A DNA stretch of 64,000 nucleotides from Isoetes taiwanensis (taxonomy: Eukaryota > Streptophyta > Lycopodiopsida > Isoetales > Isoetaceae). The stretch covers positions 11,842,109 to 11,906,108 of the forward strand of contig JAJEKV010000004.1 in assembly GCA_021234155.1 (NCBI GenBank), read 5' to 3'. Under the pieces are notes generated by a model. It worked only from the letters and a program-made list of their open reading frames with translations. It did no database searches and was not told the origin of the DNA. Positions 58,484 through 64,000 of this stretch are shown one piece after another. Each line of letters begins with the position of its first letter. Position 1 is the stretch's first letter. A program made the position numbers and the translations under genes.

Positions 58484-61096
58484 ATGGGGAAATACCAGAG
58501 CCCAATGGTAAAACACGACCTAGCAAGGCTGGAGAAGGGGCCAGACATCCGGCGCTCGGCTATGCTGTCTCTTAAGGCATATGTAGAGCAGCTTGATCAA
58601 GGAAGCATGCCGAGGTTTCTCCAACAGGTATCAGATACAAGGGATTCAAACGACTCCAGGTCTCATGCCATTTCTTTATATGAAGATGTGGCCAGAGTTC
58701 ATGGAAGGCTTGTGATTCCTCATCTTCCTCGGATAATGAATACCGTTGTTAAATCCCTTTCCAATAGCGGAAGTTCTATTCACTTGCAAGAAGCTTGTTC
58801 TAAGGTAGTTGCATCAATTGCTAGATATACTATAGAACCCATTTCATCAGTGACAGAAATAGACGAGATTTTTAGAACTCTGTGCAACCCATTAATGGAT
58901 GTGCTTGTAGGAAAACTCGAGCCTCTTGCAGCAGGCGCGGCTGTTTGTTTGCAAGCTTTGGTGGAGTCCGAGAAATGGAAGTATGCTCCGGAGGTTCTTG
59001 TTACAGAGCTTGCTAACAAGATAACTAATGCCTTGAAGGAAAAACCGGCTCAGACGCTACCCCACATGCAGCTTGCTAAATCTGTTGCAAAGCACAGCCT
59101 TAAGAACAACCAAGAATGTGGGTTGCCGCTTCTCAAGTCTGCCAAGGAGATCATAGACTCTGCTGGTTCATGGCAGCACAGAGGCGCAGCAGTAAGTCTT
59201 TTACAGACAGTTATGATAGCCATGGAGAGGGAACCTCTTCTGCCGGAACTGGGTCCAATCATGGATGTTCTAGAGAAGCACAGGCTAGATAGGATGCCTC
59301 ATGTTAGGACTGAAGTTACAAGAACTTTGCAGGTGGCTAAAATCTTGTCATCAGGAGATGAATTTCAGATAGCATTGCTCCAGGATTCTGGTGCCAGATC
59401 TTTGCTTTTGGATGGGTTTGACTCAAAGAAGTCTTCGCGAAGGCGCAGCTTCGATGGCTCTAGGCATGGAATCCTTGGCAGCATGGAAGATGCTAACACT
59501 CTGAAGCACCAACGTTCTCAAGAATCAGAAATTATATCTTCTCCACCTCCAATGTCATCTTCTTCAGAGGAAAACCAGCTATTTTCTGCAGGAAAGCCTT
59601 TGTTGGCGTTGGCAGGCTCTAAGTCTGTGTCCCCAACAAGTTCTAGTGATGATTCTGATTTTTTCTTCTCTGCAACCAGAACTTTGAACGCCATGGGAGA
59701 TGCTCCCCTTTGGAGGGCTGAGTCATATGCAAAAGAGAGCTCTTCTGGAAGAGATGCAGAGGCATCCCCTAGTATGCATGTTAAAGCAAGACTTTCAGGT
59801 TTAGAGTCTGATCTGTTGGCAGATGCAGGACATGGGTCAGATACAAATGCTTTTGATGATCTAACTCCAAGTATGCCTGAACCTTTGTGTAAGGAATTTC
59901 GAAGGTCTCGGCTGCCACGTGCCTCTTTGAGCAATCAGAGTCCTCAGGTATTTTTTTTGGTTCTTGTTTTAATTTTGAAATCTCTATACCGTTTAGCTTT
60001 ATCTCATGTTTGAATTTTGATCTCCCTACCCTGTCTGTAATACTTGTTAAACAGAGCAGGCTCATGGTTTAGGGAGATCAGACTAATTATTCATGTCCTA
60101 TTTTTTTTCATGGTTTCTATTTACATTCTTGTATCTTTAGTGATATGACATAGCCATTCTGAGTGTGTGACAATAGAGAAAAAAACATCATGTTAGTGTA
60201 CAATTATTCTAGAGACGTTTCTTATAGTCTCATTTTTGCAGAGCCCGAACCTATATCTGACTCCAGAAGACTTGCTACGTTTTACGACTCCAAGGAGACT
60301 TGTTCGGTCATTGCAGTCAGGCTGTTCTACTCCTGATACTGGAGAAGGCGTGGTGGACCAAGATTGTAATCAAGGGGAAGAAAGAGTTAGGTTCACAGAC
60401 ATGGAGCTTGAAGCACGGAGCGAAGCAGAATGGAGTGTCCGGGACAATCCAATAGCTGAAGATAGTGATGGTGGCAGTGATAAAGAGTGTGAACCTTCTG
60501 GTTTCCATGAAGGAAAGTCATTTGCAAATGAGATTGATGATCTTCATGACAGTAAAATGGATTTAACTAGGTTACTTGCTAAGTCTACTAGCTTTTATCA
60601 AACAGATGCCATTTCTTTGAGGGAAGATGTTAGTGATACAGAATGTTCAAGCATTACTGTTGAGATGGAAAAATGTGATGGGCAGGAAAGTATTCAGCCA
60701 ACAACTGACATTCTCTGTTACTCAAAGCCAGATTCAAATGACAATATTCAACAGCATCCAGCATTTCTTGAAAGATTAGAAATGCCACAATCAGGGGCAA
60801 ATGGTGAGGTAATCGTTTTCTACGGCAATAAAGTTGGCACCACAGTCCTGATAAACAGGCCCAAGCTCGATCACAAAGATTTTAAGTTAACCTCTGAGGA
60901 TGAAGATGATACTTTTATTCAGAAAGATGTTGCAAATGTTTCAATTATAAGACATGTGGGAAATCATCTGAGGAGGGTGAAAAGCTGTGCTGAAATTGTG
61001 CTTGGGGGCTCTGCCTGTGCTGTTGTAAGTTTCTCAGTTGCAATGGTGATTACAAGCTTCTTCGGCAGGAACTTGCCGGACATGGTTCCAACTTAA
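58484..61096 (+). CDS. SINE1/SINE2-type KASH protein (ARM-repeat nuclear envelope protein)
   Basis: Exons 58484-59947 and 60242-61096 (CAG|GTATTT; TTTGCAG|AGCCC), 772 aa, no breaks. The start MGKYQSPMVKHDLARLEKGP follows an in-frame upstream extension that lacks homology, so 58484 is preferred. Residues 1-300 are armadillo-like helices matching plant SINE1/SINE2 (SAMLSLKAYVEQLD, HAISLYEDVARVHGRLVIPH, LQEACSKVVASIARYTIEPI, LAAGAAVCLQALVESEKWKY). The middle is long, Ser-rich and acidic. The C-terminus has RRVKSCAEIVLGGSACAVVS, a transmembrane helix (VVSFSVAMVITSFF) and a short lumenal tail ending VPT, the plant KASH terminus that binds SUN proteins. Known members anchor at the outer nuclear envelope and link it to actin, for example in guard cells. 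It is longer than the Arabidopsis proteins because of the middle region. Confidence 0.92.
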
Positions 61097-62520
61097 TGCC
61101 TTACATGCTTGGCTGAACTGACTTTGTGGCCATCCTGATGCCTAATTTGCTGCTGAAGTGTAGTTGTGGTTTCAAGGAACTTGCAAACCTGTTTTCAGCA
61201 TTGTCTGACTGTAAGTATGCACTCAAGCAAGGCTTTGGTGCATTCCCTGCTTGACTCTTAAGCAAAACATTTCTGTACACTTAATATGCAAGGGCATACA
61301 TCCGTGTAAATTATCTGATGCTCTTTGATAGATAGATTCACAGTTTACTTTCCATGAAAAAAAGAAAACCTGCACAAGAAAGGGCTGTCATTTTATGTGA
61401 TTTTTAGATCAAAAATTCTGGGCTAATTTTTTTTTGGTACACTTCAATTCACGTTCAGAAGCAGACATTGCGAGGATTGTTTCATGCCTTTAATATAGTA
61501 TTTTTTTTAGCGAAATGTTTCCATCTCTAGTAAAGACAAGGGAAACAAATATGGCAGAATGTTCACCCAAGTCAAACGTTAGGGGGAAAAGGACCTTAAT
61601 GTGTGTATAGGTTTCTTTGTAATTTTTAAAGACTAACTTTCCAGGTTGTGTAACTGACATTCACAAATAAAGCAGGCGTGGTCCCTTTTTTAGATCCTCA
61701 TAAAACCTACCTGATGTGCAGGTGCACGGCAGCACGCCCTTCAGGTGCACTAACTGCCACTGCTTGCTCGTTTCATTCATGATATGCCCCAAAACAAACC
61801 GTGGCTTAAACAACTATTCAAATATTTGGGTTTGGAAGGTATTTGGCATTATTTATTGGTTTTGGCAAGCTATTCATTGACAATGACCATTCTTTTGGGT
61901 TCATTGGTCTAGTTAAAAAGATGAATTGCATCTTATGGAAACAATATATGGATTACCTCTTCTCATTGATTCTCTTTTGGACCCTATCGTAAAAGCTAAA
62001 GCATTTCCTTCAAGTTGTTTTATTCTCTCTTGCAATGTTGGCCCTTAGATGGAGGAATATGTTGGGACAGAAGAGAAAAGGCATTTGGGGAATTGAACCA
62101 AGAGGAAAAACTTTATGCAAACACATATATGTATAATAACATCATGCAAAGTGCTCATTGAGCAGGCATAAAAAAAACATGGGGTTATTCTCTTAAATTT
62201 CCGGTCACAATCTTTATTTTCTGGTTCAAGTTTTTATTTGCGAGCAAAAAAATTGTGGGATTTCCTTCAAAATCCGACAAATAATCATTAGTTTATATTC
62301 AAAATCCAGTGGAGCATGACATTTACTGGCAAATTATCTGGTTAAAGCGATTCATAATGAGGTAATGTATATATTAGGTCTCAAGTTCAAGTTGTAACTA
62401 GGGAGAGATACTTATTTCGCGCCTTGGTATAATTAACCTCGTGTTCTGGAAGAGACCATCATACGTTCCAAGGGATGCTGCCATAGAAATGCTTACCTTG
62501 CCTTGCCTTACATTACCTTG
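61097..62520. other. 3' UTR of the KASH gene, then gene-free DNA
   Basis: The first 500-600 bases are probably 3' UTR. The rest is AT-rich with no coding signal. Confidence 0.45.
61666..61671 (+). terminator. candidate poly(A) signal of the KASH gene
   Basis: AATAAA about 570 bases after the stop codon, in a TG-rich context. A plausible cleavage/polyadenylation signal, but plant signals are loose. Confidence 0.35.
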
Positions 62521-62667
62521 AAAGGATCTCTATACATCAAGCACAAGTTAACGTTGCATGAAGTGAACCAAAGAAATAAACAATAAAGTGTCTTTAAAGG
62601 ATCTCTATACATCAAGCACAAGTTAACGTTGCATGAAGTGAACCAAAGAAATAAACAATAAAGTGTA
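62521..62667 (+). repeat. 75-bp tandem duplication
   Basis: AAAGGATCTCTATACATCAA ... AATAAACAATAAAGTGT occurs twice in direct tandem (62521 and 62596), practically identical. Confidence 0.92.
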
Positions 62668-62697
62668 GGAAGGAAGGAAGGAAGGAAGGAAGGAAGG
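62660..62697 (-). repeat. (CCTT)n tail of LINE copy d
   Basis: On the minus strand the LINE terminus is followed by about nine CCTT units. Its position corresponds to the (TTCTA)n tail of copy b, so the tail repeat differs between copies. Confidence 0.85.
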
Positions 62698-63841
62698 TAC
62701 TTTTATCGTCCACGGAGACCAATCGGTCTATGGGACCCAATACAAAAACGCAGCAAGCGGATTACTGCCCGGATTAAAAAACCCCCGCCCCGAAGGGTTT
62801 TCGAGGGAAAAACCGTGGCAGCAATCAGCCTGCTGACAAACTGTGCTAATCATATAAAATGCAGAAACATCCCAATATATACAATCATGCACCACCCCCC
62901 GTGAGTGCCTAGTCACGGACCAGACGGGGCAAATGTGACCTCAAGAGGTCCAATTACCTCCCCGGATGTATGACCCTGTGGCACGCATCGACGGTGTGTT
63001 CATCGGCAAATGCAAGGGCACGTCCGTACTGCATTTGGCGGGAGCGTGATTCCGCCCGGATCGACCAACACCTGGGCAACTCTGGAAAGTGTGAGACTCA
63101 TCCTCAATGGCACCCGCTTGGCAAAGACCGGCAGCTTCCGCCCGGCGGGGCTCCCCAATCCACCGCCTCGCCTCGATGCGAAGATGGTGGGCACGCGGGC
63201 GAATGGAGGCAATGAGTCCAAGGCTTTTGGGGCAAACCGGGAACGCAGGTAGAGGCCTGTGGGCCCGGGCTAACACGGGTTGATGTGCTCCTTGTAATGG
63301 GCCATTTTGACTGCTCTAGAGCAATGGGGTCCCGTGAGCTTGCCAAGGAAACAAGCATCTAGGTACTCCCGCAGTCGCCACGATCGGGCCGGGCCGGGCC
63401 TACCAGACGCATCATCAGGCTCCCCGCACGTTCCATCCTGGCGAACCACCGATCTCTCTTACCCCTCCAACGGGCCCTAAGCACTGCGGACTCATGGCCA
63501 CGGTGTAAGCCAAAAGGGAGCCGAGCATCACCCATAGTAACCACTTTTCGAAAATAGACGATGTGTCTATCAAAAAATTTGCATTTGAGCGGCAAGAATC
63601 CGTTTCTGCGCAGTAACCGATAGGGGATGAAGGTTTCACCCCAAGTGCGTGCCAAAAATGCCTTACGCACCTGCTCCAAGTCATTCCGTGTCGCCAAAGA
63701 GACGCATCGCCCCAAACCTCGACCCGCATGTATGACAACAGGCTCGACCGGTGCGAGCAGGATGTGACTGATGGCCCCAATCATATAGCTCTGCCATAAA
63801 GCAAATAAAGGACTGCACAAATCATTAGAGGAATTTCTCAA
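62698..63841 (-). pseudogene. LINE copy d, 3' portion
   Basis: Minus strand. From 63841 the translation gives the region after the RT palm: LAPVEPVVIHAGRGLGRCVS, SLATRNDLEQVRKAFLART, GETFIPYRLLRRNGFLPLKC and DRHIVYFRKVVTMGDARLPF. This aligns with copy a (LVEPVLLYGVEVWGP, DLEQV-stop-KAFFTRALG, DRHIVYFRRWLRW). It then passes into frame-broken sequence and the conserved 3' UTR hairpin (62775-62815) before the (CCTT)n tail. It may extend past 63841 toward the window edge. Dead copy. Confidence 0.8.
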
Positions 63842-64000
63842 TAGATCAAAGCCAACAAAATGCCAAATAACTCAACGTACCCCTCATATCAACACTAGAC
63901 TGATGTTGCGGTAGCACAAAATAGAAACATAGCCGTGATTTTGCGCTGGCGTGCATTTTGATGTTGCCAAGTGGCACCCTCTATACTACGGAATGGAAAT
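63842..64000. other. window edge, no gene assigned
   Basis: No clear continuation of the LINE frame and no other feature. Confidence 0.3.

Overview
The window is nuclear DNA from a land plant with a large, repeat-rich genome. The evidence is GT-AG introns with plant-like flanks, a plant-specific SINE1/SINE2-type KASH protein, a CACTA transposon with plant-type tnp2 domains, plant L1-like and other LINE remnants, Ty1/copia and Ty3/gypsy debris, and (TA)n/(GA)n microsatellites. I cannot name the species. Discrepancies confined to CTG/CAG trinucleotides inside a near-identical repeat pair suggest a long-read assembly of CHG-methylated DNA.

Region by region. 0.5-1.6 kb: an unrecognised minus-strand gene. 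1.8-8.3 kb: decayed retroelements (gypsy gag, copia RNase H, two LINE 3' ends, one copy of a 430-bp tRNA-like repeat). 8.77-11.35 kb: a complete ten-exon gene for a soluble StART-type phosphatidylinositol transfer protein (286 aa). 11.6-18.0 kb: microsatellites, a foldback element, a head-to-tail trimer of the tRNA-like repeat, minisatellites and a 322-bp MITE. 18.07-25.98 kb (minus): an FCP1/HAD-phosphatase-like region followed by a C48 (Ulp1-type) protease domain. The protease domain is split by a 4.8-kb retroposon with a perfect 15-bp target duplication, and by a second repeat insertion. 27.4-33.0 kb: a degenerate near-complete LINE. 34.8-36.09 kb: ORF1 of the same LINE family on the minus strand.

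36090-56073 is one 20-kb CACTA transposon with matching CACTACTA TIRs and a TAT target duplication. It carries an apparently intact tnp2 transposase gene (about 1,097 aa, all splice phases agree) and a second TNPA-like gene. It also has an unexpected SET-domain exon placed between the transposase-associated N-terminal exons and the tnp2 body. The exon phases would allow a choice between a SET protein and a transposase. Nested in the left subterminal region of the CACTA is a 9-kb retroelement (36714-45710). It has 2.4-kb direct repeats, no LTR hallmarks, an intron-containing gene and a Penelope-like reverse transcriptase with no recognisable endonuclease. The SET-bearing CACTA and the intron-bearing RT element are the two most unusual things in the window.

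58.48-61.10 kb: a two-exon gene for an ARM-repeat, C-tail-anchored SINE-type KASH protein (772 aa) ending in VPT. 62.7-64 kb: the 3' half of another copy of the same LINE, minus strand. PITP (membrane lipid exchange) and the KASH protein (nuclear envelope-actin link) are ordinary host genes. Everything between them is mostly mobile DNA in nested layers.
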